Assembly (NCBI RefSeq): GCF_001942255.1 | Contig: NZ_MKKC01000070.1 | Span: 1-64,000, forward strand | Length of the DNA: 64,000 nucleotides | Direction: 5' to 3' | Origin: Nocardiopsis sp. CNR-923 | GTDB taxonomy: Bacteria; Actinomycetota; Actinomycetes; Streptosporangiales; Streptosporangiaceae | Shown here: in pieces, positions 46,215-56,326 of the stretch | Layout of the letters: each line of letters starts with the position of its first letter | Numbering within the stretch: position 1 is the stretch's first letter | Position numbers and translations under genes: made by a program | The notes under the pieces: generated by a model | The model's database searches: none | The model's input: the letters and a program-made list of their open reading frames with translations, nothing else | What the model was told of the DNA's origin: nothing

Positions 46215-48927
46215 TTATTGAACCTTTCGAAGATCGCCCGTGCGATTTCCTCGGAGTTCGACAGGTCCGCGTTGGGCCTGTCTCTCGGAGCTTCCCACTC
46301 CTCACGATAGTGATCCCACGGGTTCGGCCTCGCCTCCGACGGCGCGAGGTTGTGAGCACCATAGTGGTCGGCTGTTGGCGTGGGGCTGTAGTCCTCATAG
46401 AGGTCATCCCACGAGAAGGCAGCGGGGTCGGACGACAGGTAGGGCATCCCCCACTCCATGAGCAGGCTTTCTACCGACTCGTGCTCCAGCCACTGATGGA
46501 ACGCAGGCAACTCGGTATCACTGATCCGGCCTGTCTGGGCCTTGATCCACCAGCTGGCGATGTGTGTCATCGGAGTGAACCTCCCTCGTCTCACCTCGCC
46601 CGGTCCGACAGCGACGTCGTGTTCGCTCATGAAGATGTGATTCTTGATGCGGTCGAGAACTTCGACCCTCACGCCGGTCTGCTCAGCGATTCTGTTGGTG
46701 TCACCCACATCTGCGCGGATCTGGTTGTAGATCCGCGCGTCATTGGCTGTGACTGGTGGCTCGATGTGTGCGATCCCCATGTCGTCGAACCAACGCCCCG
46801 ACGCGTCGGTGTGGCCGAACTCGATGTCGAATGGCTTCTTCCCATCCTCCAGGATGGTCGGTTCCATGCTGTCTGGGTCGGGCCCGTCGCTAGGAGGCCG
46901 ATCGCTGTCCGTGCTCTCACCCTCATGGCCGGGAACACCTCCAGAGGGAAAGTCGCCATCGGCACTCGTTGTCAGACCGCGACCGCCGGTCGAGTCTCCG
47001 ACGGTCGGACTGTCGCCGTTGGCACGCGTGTTGTCGGGCGAGCCCCCGTTGGTGGACGTGGTGTTGTCGGATCTGTTGATGCGTCCGGGGTGCGGGCGCG
47101 CATGTCAACGTCGTTCTGGACGTCACCGTTCCGCTGGTTGTTCGGAACATCGCTGTCGGAACCGGACATGTCGATCCGCTGGCTCGGCCGCGTGTTCGCG
47201 GTCTCCGCCGCGTCGCTTGTACCCATGTGCGGGCCGATCAGAGCGGGTTCCCTGTTCATTTCGGGTCCATCGCTCCCATCAGATTCAGGGTCGCGGACCG
47301 CGCTTACCTCCCAGGGGGAGTCCGGGTCCATGGCCCGGAACTCCTCCGCCAGCTCCGGGGTCATGATCTCGGCGAGTTCCGGGTTCTGGCGGAGCATCTC
47401 CGCCAGGGTCTGGGCGTCCTGAACTTCCTGGACCGTGGGGTCCTGTGCGGGGGCGTCGGCGTCAGAGTCGGCGGGAACCTCGGCACCCGCGTCCGACGTC
47501 GGTACCGTCTGGCCGCTGTCACGGTTCGGGGGGCGTCCAGCGGAGTCCTGCGGCCCCTGTTCCCAGGGGACGTCGGGCGTGGTGCGGGGAGTCTCGGGCG
47601 GGGGCTGGCCCTGTCGGGCGGCGAGCTCGTCTAGGGCCTCGCGCACGGAGTCCATTTGCTCGCTGTCCCAACGCCCCTCGGACGTGCCAGACAGGTTCGG
47701 GCGCGGGACGTCACCGGTCGATCCGTCGGGGCGCAGCGTCGCGCCCCCCAACACGTCGGTGAGGTCCTCGTGGGACGGGGCGTTGGGGTCGAAGTCTCCG
47801 TTGCCGAGTGCCCGCAGCCCCCCGAGCCCGCCCTTGACCAGGCTGACCCCGCCCATGACCGCCCCGGCCGCGTTGATGGATCCCTGGGTCAGTGCGTAGC
47901 CGGGTCGCGTCTCGTGCTCCCTCCAGGGGTACACGCCGTGCGCGATCTCGATGAGGCCGGGCTTGACGTTGCCCCACCATTCCTCCCGGGATTCGGGGAC
48001 GTACCAGCCGTCCCACTCCCACAGGTACGGCCGGTCGAGGACACTTTCCTCAGCGGTGGCGGGGGCTGGCCCATCGCCGCGGTAGAACCCGCTCAGACGG
48101 GCGATCCCGGTCCAGGTGTCGGCCACGTGGTTCTGGAAGTTGGCCTGGCCCTGGGAGCGGATGAAGGGTGCGATCGGCCCGAAGAGCACGATGGGTACGC
48201 CCCACTGGCCCTCGTAGTAGGTGCCGGTCATCCCCGCGATCTCGGTGACCCCGCCCATGGTCCAGTCCCACGCGCTGTGGGTGGCGTCCACCCACCAGCG
48301 GTGGTCGGTCGTGGCGGGCGGCCCCCAGGGGGTTTCCATGTCCTCGGGGATCTCGGTGAGGCCGTAGATGAACTCGTTCTCCCCGACCTCGGTGGACCCG
48401 CCGGGATCGGCGGACCTGAAGAAGGTGCCGTCCGGAAGCAGGCTCGTGATCGCGTTGGCGCACTCGATCTCGGCCGCCGTGAACTCTTCCGTGGCCCGGC
48501 GGATGTCGGCCTGGAGGGCGGCGAGTTCTTCCGCCTTGTCGCTCTTGCCGCCGAGCGGGCCGCCCTTGTCCCAGTCGTCGTCGCCTTCGATCGATGTCAG
48601 GAACCGGCGTGCTTCCATCTGGAGCGTCAGCATGCGCAGCTTGATCTCCGCCGCGGTCGCGGCGAAGGTCTCCAAAGCGCTGGCGGCGGAGGTCAGGGCG
48701 TCGTTGAGGTCGTCGCCCCTGCGGGGCACGGGGTCCAGGACGGCGAAAAGGTCCTCGGCCTCCGGAGCTGAATAGCAGTGCGACAATCCGGCCCAGGCGC
48801 CCGTGATGTCGTGGCCCGAGTCGGAGAAGCCATCACCGATGGCCCTGAGTCGCGCGGCCTCGTTCTCCAGTTCGATGGTTCTGGTCTGCGGGACAGGGAT
48901 CGCGTCGGGGTCGATGGGGGCACTCAA
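46211..48927 (-). CDS. T7SS-type polymorphic toxin (WXG-like N-terminus, C-terminal toxin domain), one frame change
   Basis: About 905 residues after correcting a single-base loss near 47090. N-terminus: helical hairpin with WAG at residues 45-47 (W-x-G-like) and HCYSAPEAEDLFAVLDPVPR, as in T7SS/ESX-secreted proteins; a Gly-rich hydrophobic centre (INAAGAVMGGVSLVKGGLGG); a long polar, Pro/Asp-rich linker; then a distinct C-terminal domain (about 200 residues) with RIAEQTGVRVEVLDRIKNHI-FMSEHDV, RFTPMTHIASWWIKAQTG, LEHESVESLLMEWGMPY. That tail matches a pattern I associate with polymorphic-toxin domains (IaexTG...IKxHiF...H...HExxEs), so I read it as the effector; activity unknown. Followed by an overlapping immunity gene and preceded by a DUF6507 gene. 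Confidence 0.75.
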
Positions 48928-49196
48928 GGCTCGTGTTCCACCTCGCGTCGGGGGCCCGTCGTGTCCGTCGTTCCTGGGAAGGACAGGTCGGGAGTGGGGG
49001 TAGGAGAGGGTCAGGAATTCGAGGGATGCGCTGAACGCACCTTTTGTCTTATCAGCGGGTGGTGACGGAAGCCACGCTGTCGGTCAGGGCCGAGTCGGCC
49101 TTCCATGAGCGGGACTGCGAGCGCTGATGGACAGGTCAGTACCGATGACCGCAGTGGTCGCGGGCATTGTCGGCCCGTGTCGGGGTGTGGTCCGCG
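48928..49196. promoter_or_regulatory. Toxin upstream region
   Basis: 269 bp between the DUF6507 gene stop and the toxin start; holds either a promoter for the toxin or a leader of a two-gene transcript. No gene is supported and no operator was identified. Confidence 0.35.
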
Positions 49197-49619
49197 TCAC
49201 TGGCCGGTTTCGGTCACAGGCGCGGGATGGGGATGGCTAGAAGGGGACGTCGCTACCGGCGAGCGCCGCGTCGCGGGGGTCCACGGGCGTGGTGGGATCT
49301 CGCCAGCGTTGGCCTGGGACTCCGCGGCCATTTCGAGGTTGCCGTTGTTGTAGTGCACAGTTGCCTCCCCGGCGCCTTCGATGGCGCTGCCCGTCAGAGC
49401 GACCATGTCGCCGCTGAACGCGAAGTAGTGCTCGGCGAACTCCGCCAGGGCCATACTGACGGCTACGCTCTTGGCGTGGCTGCTCGCGTTGATCAGGCTG
49501 GTCTCCATGCGGTCGATACAACCGACCAGACCCTCGCCGCTGCCTTCTCCTCCCACGTGACCCATGACGGATTCCAACACGGAGAGGACCTCGCCCGGTT
49601 GGATGTCCCAGGATGTCAT
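49197..49619 (-). CDS. DUF6507-like WXG100-related protein
   Basis: ATG 49619 follows AAAGGAGC. 140 residues beginning MTSWDIQPGEVLSVLESVMG, then helical segments ending LEMAAESQANAGEIP; the shape (short, helical, TSWDIxP start, EMAAxAQ) matches DUF6507 proteins, small secreted T7SS-like partners of actinomycetes. Lies directly upstream of the toxin in the same direction and is probably its secretion partner. Confidence 0.78.
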   Translation of the reverse strand: MTSWDIQPGEVLSVLESVMGHVGGEGSGEGLVGCIDRMETSLINASSHAKSVAVSMALAEFAEHYFAFSGDMVALTGSAIEGAGEATVHYNNGNLEMAAESQANAGEIPPRPWTPATRRSPVATSPSSHPHPAPVTETGQ

Positions 49620-49919
49620 TCGGGCACGCTCCTTTCGGCTTCGAGCTGTACATGGCGGTGCCGATGTTCTCGGCGAAATGGGGCTTGAGTCCGGTTCGCC
49701 GCTTGTGTCCGCTCGTCATTATGCCAACACCCGCTGTCAGGGAAGGGTCGGCGCGGTCAAACCCGACGTCCGGAGAGGTCACCCGGTCGGCCACTTCCAC
49801 GGGTGGGAGCCGGATGGCGACGTCTCTCATTCCGCGACCCGATGGCGACCTCATACCCCTCCGTGGTATTTTCTCCGCAGTGCGGGGCGACCGGCCCCGG
49901 CCTTCGTGGGGGAGGGATC
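49620..49919. promoter_or_regulatory. Divergent promoter region of DUF6507 and DUF6153 genes
   Basis: 300 bp between divergent starts, no gene supported. Relatively AT-rich at 49850-49880 (CCTCCGTGGTATTTTCTCC), likely holding the promoter of the copper-related pair. Confidence 0.35.
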
Positions 49920-50332
49920 GTGCGCGCGATGACGCGGTGGGCGTCGGCCCTGCTCGCGACGGTCCTCGTCCTGCTTGTCATGGCGCGCCACGGCGTGGGC
50001 GAGTGGGAGCCCACGGCTCCGGAGGAGACGAGTGTGCCCGCCGCGCACGCGGCGCCGCCCGCGTCCGCCACGGCCGAGGACCACCACCTCACGACCGGCG
50101 GCCACGCCGCCACGGCCCACGCCGCCACGGCCCACGCCGGCCCCACGGACTGCTCGACGGACGCCCTCGCCTGCTGGGACGGCCATCCCGGCCTGGATCT
50201 CCCGGCCCCGGCGCCGTCCCCGACGTCGTGCTCCCGCCGCCGCCCGTCCAGGCTGCCGCGCGCGTGGACCGGCGGTCGGATCGTCAGCCCCGCGCCCTCG
50301 ACCTCTCCGAGCTCTCGGTTCTGCGGATCTAG
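49920..50332 (+). CDS. DUF6153-like small secreted protein (frame change)
   Basis: GTG 49920 behind GGGGGAGGG; the product opens with a signal-anchor helix (MTRWASALLATVLVLLVMAR) and is then His/Ala/Thr-rich, including repeats ATAHAATAHA, with Cys pairs CSTDALAC. A frame change near 50220 leads to DVVLPPPPVQAAARVDRRSD-RQPRALDLSELSVLRI. DUF6153 proteins share this His-rich signal-peptide design and often neighbour multicopper oxidases. Only 54 bp before the oxidase gene; probably secreted and copper-related. Confidence 0.72.
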
Positions 50333-50385
50333 AAGCCGCCTCGTCCACAGGCGTTCTCCAGATCCAGCAGAAAGGTCCTTCCACC

Positions 50386-51914
50386 ATGTCCGCACACCGT
50401 TCCCGCATGCCCGGAATCACCCGCCGCACCGTCGTCGGTGGGGGCGTCGCCCTCGGCGGGGCCGTCCTCCTCGGCGCCTGCTCGGGGCAGGGGGAGCCGA
50501 CGACCGCGTCGCTCGTCAGCCCCGACGACCCCCGAGTCCAGGCCACCGAGGAGGCACGTTCGGCCACGGGCCGCGAACACCGGGTGACCCTCACCCCCGC
50601 GCCCACCGAGGTCGACCTCGCCGGTACGACCGTCGCCACCTGGGCGTACGGCTCCTCGATCCCCGGGGAGGAGGTACGCGTCCGCAGGGGTGACACCGTG
50701 GTCGCCGAGCTGGTCAACGACCTGCCCGCCCCCACGACCGTGCACTGGCACGGCCTGGCCCTGCGCAACGACATGGACGGCGTCCCCGGCCTCACCCAGG
50801 ATCCCGTCGCTCCGGGCGAACGGTTCACCTACCGCTTCGTCGCAGCCAATCCCGGAACCCACTGGTTCCACCCGCACGTGGGCACCCAGCTCGACCGGGG
50901 CCTGTACGTCCCCTTCGTGGTCGAGGACCCCGACGAGCCGTTGTCATACGACGAGGAGTGGGTGGTCGCGCTCGACGACTGGCTCGACGGCGTGGACGGC
51001 ACCCCGGACGACGTCCTGGCGGAGCTCCGACAGGGCATGGGCCACGGGTCGGGTGACGGCGACGGCCCGATGCGCATGGGGGCCACCCTGATGGGCGCCA
51101 CCAGCGACCACCTCGGCGGCGACGCCGGGGACGTCTACTACCCCGAGTACCTGGTCAACGGCCGACCGGCGGGGGACCCGCACACCTTCGAGGCGGCTCC
51201 GGGCGCGCGGGTGCGCATCCGGTTCGTCAACGCGGGCGGCGACACCGCCTTCCGGGTGGCGCTCGGCGGGCACGCCATGACCGTCACCCACACCGACGGC
51301 TACCCGGTCGAGCACGCGGAGGCCGACGCGCTGCTGATCGGCATGGGCGAACGCTTCGACGTGCTGGTCACGCTGGAGGACGGGGCGTTTCCGCTGGTGG
51401 CCCTGGCCGAGGGCAAGGACCGGACCGCGTTCGCCGTGGTGCGCACGGGCGGCGGATCGGCACCGGAGGCCGACGTCCGGCCCGAGGAGCTGGACGGCCG
51501 TGTGGTGGTGGCGACCGACCTCACGGCGGAGGAGGCGCCCGCCTGGAGGCGGGAGACCCGGACGTCGAGCACGCGATCGACCTGACCGGCGGAATGGCGA
51601 ACTTCGACTGGGGACTCAATGGCCGCCGGTTCGACCATGAGGACCCGACGGGCGGGGCCTTCCAGGTCGCCGAGGGGCAGCGCGTCCGGCTCACGCTGAC
51701 CAACACGACGGACATGTGGCACCCCATGCACCTGCACGGACACCATGTCCAGGTGGGCGCCGACGGTCCCCGCAAGGACACCGTGAACCTGCTGCCCGGG
51801 CAGACGCTGTCCCTCGACTTCGACGCCGACAACCCCGGGCTGTGGATGACGCACTGCCACAACGTCTACCACGGTGAGTCGGGCATGATGGGGGTGGTCG
51901 GCTACTCCGCGTGA
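50386..51914 (+). CDS. Multicopper oxidase, Tat-exported lipoprotein (one frame change)
   Basis: About 509 residues once a missing base near 51560 is corrected. Signal: twin arginine RRTVVGGG then lipobox LLGAC at Cys about 33, so exported folded and lipidated. Copper sites: HWHGLAL, HWFHPHVG, and in the second frame HPMHLHGHHVQV and THCHNVYHGESGMM (T1/T2/T3 ligands complete). The type resembles CopA/CueO-like oxidases that detoxify Cu(I). Paired with the upstream His-rich DUF6153-like gene. Confidence 0.9.
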
Positions 51915-52081
51915 CGAGTGCGGTCGTCGTTCACGTGAAACCGACCCGACCTGGCCGTACACCCGCCCCGGCTGTCCCGTGGGTGCTCCGGGGCGGGCTC
52001 CAGGCAGTGCCGTGTCGCCCCGGTGCCGGCAGTTGCCCGGCAGACCGGGTTCCAGGGCGGTGAGCACCGCCGCGTACTTGG

Positions 52082-52466
52082 TCAACTTGACCTGGCCCTG
52101 AAGGGCCGGGCTTGGAGGTAGCGCCCAACTGGCTGCTGGGTGGGCTCCTCCGGCCAGACACTCACGGGATGGCAGGGGGCGCGTGACTCACGCCCCGCGT
52201 TCCACACGGTTGCACCACGAGTGGCGATGTTGTGGGAAGCGTTCCGGTCCGCGTGCGCGACGACGCCGCATGCCCGGCAGATGAGAAGCCCTTGGTCGAC
52301 ACGGTCTCGTTTGTCGACATGGTCGCAACCGCAGCACATCTGCGAGGTAGAGGCGGGATCGACGAAGACCACCGGCACACCGGCCCGCCGGTCCTCGTAG
52401 GCGATGACCTCTCCGAGCCGGCGGAACGACCAGCTGTGCAGCGCGGCCTGTTGGGGCCTCCTCTGC
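52082..52466 (-). pseudogene. TnpB (IS200/IS605-type) C-terminal remnant
   Basis: LHSWSFRRLGEVIAYEDRRA then GVPVVFVDPASTSQMCCGCD, ICRACGVVAHADRNASHNIA: the zinc ribbon (two CxxC pairs) and the final RuvC Asp (ADRN) of an OrfB/TnpB nuclease. The N-terminal two thirds with the first catalytic acids are missing. No TnpA is present and the 3' region lacks an obvious full right end, though a GGCCCTGAAGGGCC hairpin lies just past the stop. Not mobile on its own. Confidence 0.75.
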
Positions 52467-52529
52467 CGCCCCCCGGGCGTCGGTCACCGGTGACCCTGAG
52501 CCCTGTCCGACAGGGCGGGAGGGTCGGGG

Positions 52530-53993
52530 TCAGCCCTGTCCGGACACCTTCCGGAGCCGGTCCAGGTCCGCCTCGTCCCAGCACTCGACCCCGGTGAGCT
52601 CGGGCATGCTCGCCTTGGTGAACACCGGGTCCCTGCCCTGCTTGCGCTGCTTGGTGAAGTCGTCGAGCAGGCGGCAGGCGATCGGGGCGAGGAAGGCGAG
52701 TGCGGCGAGGTTGACCAGGGCCATGAGCCCCATGGTGGTGTCCGCCAGCGTCCAGACGAGGCCTCCGGAGCCGATCGCGCCGAGGAAGGTCACCACGACG
52801 ACCGTGAACCGGAAGGCGATCATGACCGAGGGGTTGCGGGTCAGGTAGCCGATGTTCGAGGCGCCGTAGAAGGTGTTGCCGAGCACCGAGGTGAAGGCCA
52901 CCAGCAGGATGATCAGGGTGAGCAGGTGCAGCGCCCAGGAACCGAGGTTGGCCTCCAGGGCGTTCTGCGTCAGCGTGGGACCGGCCTCCGCGCCGTAGGT
53001 CGGGTTGGACACCAGGATGATGAACGCGGTCGTGGAGCAGACGATGAGGGTGTCGAAGTACACGCCCAGGGTCTGCACGAGGCCCTGCTTGACCGGGTGG
53101 CTGACCGCGGCGCTGGCGGCGGCGTTGGGCGCGGAGCCCAGGCCCGCCTCGTTGGAGAACATGCCGCGCCGCATGCCCTGGACGATCGCTGTGCCGATGC
53201 CGCCCGCCGCGATCTCCCGGAGCCCGAACGCGTGCGCGACGATGTCCGCGATGACGGCGGGGATCTGGCCGGCGTTCATCGCGACCACCACCAGGCCCAT
53301 GAGGACGTAGATCGCCGCCATGAACGGAACCAGCGCCGTCGCGGCCTGGGCGATTCGACGGGCGCCGCCGAAGATGATGACACCGGTGGCGACGGCGATC
53401 ACCACGCCGACCGCGTACGGCAGCCAGGGGGCCGGGTCCGAGCCGGTGGCGGTGGAGACCGTGTTGGAGACGGCCGCCGCGATGGTGTTGCTCTGCACGC
53501 TGTTGAACACGAGGCTGAAGGTCACCGTGATGATCACGGCGAAGAGCACGCCCATCCACTTGGCGCCGAGTCCGCGCTCCATGTAATAGGCGGGACCTCC
53601 TTGGTACCCGTCCTTCCCGCCGACCTTGTAGAGCTGGGCGAGGGTGGACTCGACGAAGCTCGCCGCGCCCACGATCAGCGCCATGGCCCACATCCAGAAG
53701 ATGGCGCCGGGGCCGCCGAGCGCGATCGCGGTGGCCACGCCGGCGATGTTGCCGGTGCCGATGCGGGCGGCGGCCGACACGGCGAAGGCCTGGAAGGCGG
53801 AGATGGGTTTGCCGCCGTCGGCCGCCAGACCCGGGTCGCCCCTCAGGGCACGGAACATGTCGGGCAGCAGGCGGAACTGCACGGCGCCGGAGCGCACGGT
53901 GAAGTACAGGCTCAGGACGAGCAGCAGGGGGATGAGCAGGTACGCCCAGAAGGCGTCGTTGAAGCTGGAGACGCCAGCACTGATGGCTTCCAC
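52530..53993 (-). CDS. Sodium:alanine (AGCS) symporter
   Basis: 487 residues from GTG 53993 (GAAGGGAA upstream). About 11 TM helices with AGCS signatures RIGTGNIAGVATAIALGGPG-AIFWMWAMALI, GGPAYYMERGLGAKWMGVLF and RRGMFSNEAGLGSAPNAAAS. Couples sodium or proton uptake to alanine/glycine transport at the cytoplasmic membrane. Short acidic tail ends RLRKVSGQG. Monocistronic; divergent from nadE across a large spacer. Confidence 0.94.
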   Translation of the reverse strand: MEAISAGVSSFNDAFWAYLLIPLLLVLSLYFTVRSGAVQFRLLPDMFRALRGDPGLAADGGKPISAFQAFAVSAAARIGTGNIAGVATAIALGGPGAIFWMWAMALIVGAASFVESTLAQLYKVGGKDGYQGGPAYYMERGLGAKWMGVLFAVIITVTFSLVFNSVQSNTIAAAVSNTVSTATGSDPAPWLPYAVGVVIAVATGVIIFGGARRIAQAATALVPFMAAIYVLMGLVVVAMNAGQIPAVIADIVAHAFGLREIAAGGIGTAIVQGMRRGMFSNEAGLGSAPNAAASAAVSHPVKQGLVQTLGVYFDTLIVCSTTAFIILVSNPTYGAEAGPTLTQNALEANLGSWALHLLTLIILLVAFTSVLGNTFYGASNIGYLTRNPSVMIAFRFTVVVVTFLGAIGSGGLVWTLADTTMGLMALVNLAALAFLAPIACRLLDDFTKQRKQGRDPVFTKASMPELTGVECWDEADLDRLRKVSGQG

Positions 53994-54470
53994 AGGGAAC
54001 GTTCCCTTCGTCGGCGGCGGAGACGGGGTTGTCTCGCTCCGCGACCGGTTCGTGTCCGCGGGGGGTCTGGCGGAGGTTGTGTGCGGTGTGGGGATCTTTC
54101 GTCGGGTCGCGGACACGGGGTGCGACGACACGGTCGAGATCATCGCCGGTCGAGGCGCCCGGGCCGCCGGGGTGTGGCGGGCCCCGACTGGATCAACGGA
54201 AAAACGCCCGTCGTGCAAGATACGTCACTTTGGCGAGTGATTCGGTCAATGTGCCCGCGGTCACGGTCGGGGTGGGGGCGCGGCCTCCGGGCGGTGTCGG
54301 CCGAGTGGGGCGGGATGTGGACGGGGGAGCGCGCGTCACCTCCGTGCATCGGCCCGGCGGGGGTCCGCGTGGCGTGCGTCACGAGGCGACGGAAGGGAGG
54401 AACCGACAAAGGGGGTCACCGTACGCGTCCGAAAGACCACGAATTACCGCAGTTATAGAAATGAGACATG
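53994..54470. promoter_or_regulatory. 477-bp interval, mostly symporter upstream region
   Basis: No gene is supported; long frames are GC-driven. It must hold the symporter promoter. No clear operator was identified. Confidence 0.3.
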
Positions 54471-54508
54471 TTGCGTCCGTGTTAACTCATTCGCTACGGT
54501 TCACACCG
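54471..54508 (+). promoter_or_regulatory. nadE promoter, probably leaderless
   Basis: TTGCGT (54471-54476) and TACGGT (54495-54500) are 18 bp apart; the −10 ends 7 nt before the GTG at 54508, and there is no purine-rich ribosome site, so transcription probably starts at or next to the start codon. Confidence 0.5.
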
Positions 54509-56259
54509 TGGTACAACTTCGTATAGCTCTGGCCCAGGTCAACCCGGTCGTGGGTGATCTGGAAGGAAATTGCGACAGCGTCGTCGCTTACGCTCGTGAG
54601 GCGAGTGACGCTGGAGCCCATCTCGTCGTTTTCCCCGAGATGGTCGTGACGGGATACTCGGTCGAGGATCTCGCCCTGCGGGACGGCTTCGTCTCCGCGT
54701 CCACCAAGGCCACCCACCAACTCGCCGCACGGCTTTCCGCCGCGGGGCTCGGACACCTTCCGACGGTCATCGGATTCCTGAATCGCAGGGAGGGCGCCGG
54801 GGCCCGGTTCGGCCAGCCCTCCGGCGCGCCGCAGAATTCACTCGCGGTCCTGCACCGGGGCCGCGTCCGGCTCGTCTCGGCCAAGCACCACCTGCCCAAC
54901 TACGGCGTCTTCGACGAGTTCCGCTACTTCGTCCCCGGCCACACGCTTCCCGTGCTGCGGCTGCACGGCGTCGACTTCGCCTTCGCCATCTGCGAGGACC
55001 TGTGGCAGGACGGCGGGCCCGTCGCCGCCGCGGCCGAGGCCGGCGTCGGGATGCTCATCACGTTGAACGGCTCCCCCTACGAACGGCACAAGGACGACGT
55101 GCGGCTCGGGCTGTGCCAGCGGCGCGCGCGGGAGATCGGCGCCGCCATCGGCTACGTCAACATGACCGGCGGCCAGGACGACCTGGTCTTCGAGGGCGAC
55201 TCCCTCATCGTCGACGCGGATGGCGAACTCGTCGCCCGAGCCGCGCAGTTCGAGGACGAACTGCTGGTCACCGACGTCTCCCTCCCCCCGGCGGAGGATT
55301 GCGCGCAGGAGCTGACGGAGGCGGGTGGCTTCCGGATCGTGCGGTACACCGTCTCGGACCAGCCCGCCGCGCCCTACGAGTCGCGCACCCCGGTCCTGAC
55401 CCCGCGCAGGGACCCGCTCAACGACCTGGGCGAGGTCTACACCGCGCTCGTCACCGGCGTCCGTGACCACGTCCGCAAGAACGGGTTCACCTCGGTCCTG
55501 GTGGACGTCTCCGGCGGCGCGGACTCCGCGCTCACCGCCACCATCGCCGCCGACGCGGTAGGGCCGGAGCACGTCCACGCCCTGATCACCCCCGGGCGGG
55601 GCGCCGACGCCGGGGCCCTGGAGCGCGCCGAGGACCTGATCAAGCGCCAGGACCTCGTCCGGCGCCTGCATCCGGCGGACGGCCTGCTCGACGCGTTGGA
55701 GTCGGCGTTCGCCTGCGACGACGAGGGCCGTGCCGCTCTCCTGGCCCAGGCGCGGGGCGCGCTCCTGACCGCCCTCTCCCGCCAGGAGGGGCACCTGGTC
55801 CTGGCGACCGGCAACAAGACCGAGCTCGCGACCGGGATGTGCGTCCACTACGGCGACGCGGTGGGCGCCTACGCTCCGCTCAAGGACTGCTGGAAGACCC
55901 TGGTGTGGGAACTGGCCCGCTGGCGCAACGCCCGGGACGTCGGCGCGGACGGCGGGCCGCCCATCCCGGAGGCCTCCCTGGAACGGAGGCCGGTCAGCGG
56001 TTGGGGGGTCCTCGACCCCGCGCCCGCGCGTCCGGAGTACGAGGTGCTCGACGGCCTGCTGGACGCCTACATCGGTACCGACCAGGGCGTCGCGGCGCTG
56101 ACGGCGGCCGGGTTCGCCCCCGACCTGGTGCGGCACGTCGTCCGGCTGGTCGACCGGGCCGAGCACAAGCGCCGCCAGTACCCGCCGGGTCCCAAGATCA
56201 CCCGGCGCAACCTGGGCCGGGACCGGCGTCTGCCGATCACCAACCGGTGGATGGCCTGA
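54508..56259 (+). CDS. nadE: Glutamine-dependent NAD+ synthetase
   Basis: 583 residues: N-terminal CN-hydrolase glutaminase with Glu in VVFPEMVVTGY, Lys in AKHHLPNYGVF and Cys in FAICEDLWQDG; C-terminal ATP-PPase with SGGADSA (PP-loop) and ATGNKTELATG. Makes NAD from nicotinate adenine dinucleotide using glutamine. The GTG start (VQLRIALAQVNPVVGDLEGN) is the family start. Monocistronic, ended by a large palindromic terminator. Confidence 0.96.
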   Translation: MVQLRIALAQVNPVVGDLEGNCDSVVAYAREASDAGAHLVVFPEMVVTGYSVEDLALRDGFVSASTKATHQLAARLSAAGLGHLPTVIGFLNRREGAGARFGQPSGAPQNSLAVLHRGRVRLVSAKHHLPNYGVFDEFRYFVPGHTLPVLRLHGVDFAFAICEDLWQDGGPVAAAAEAGVGMLITLNGSPYERHKDDVRLGLCQRRAREIGAAIGYVNMTGGQDDLVFEGDSLIVDADGELVARAAQFEDELLVTDVSLPPAEDCAQELTEAGGFRIVRYTVSDQPAAPYESRTPVLTPRRDPLNDLGEVYTALVTGVRDHVRKNGFTSVLVDVSGGADSALTATIAADAVGPEHVHALITPGRGADAGALERAEDLIKRQDLVRRLHPADGLLDALESAFACDDEGRAALLAQARGALLTALSRQEGHLVLATGNKTELATGMCVHYGDAVGAYAPLKDCWKTLVWELARWRNARDVGADGGPPIPEASLERRPVSGWGVLDPAPARPEYEVLDGLLDAYIGTDQGVAALTAAGFAPDLVRHVVRLVDRAEHKRRQYPPGPKITRRNLGRDRRLPITNRWMA

Positions 56260-56283
56260 GGCGGGTCGCGGCGACGGACGGTG

Positions 56284-56319
56284 CCGCGGTGCGGGGCGTG
56301 CGCACGCCCCGCACCGCGG
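56284..56319. terminator. Perfect 36-nt palindrome terminator
   Basis: CCGCGGTGCGGGGCGTGC (56284-56301) is followed immediately by its reverse complement (56302-56319), between the convergent nadE and GNAT genes. Confidence 0.8.
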
Positions 56320-56326
56320 TCGCGGG

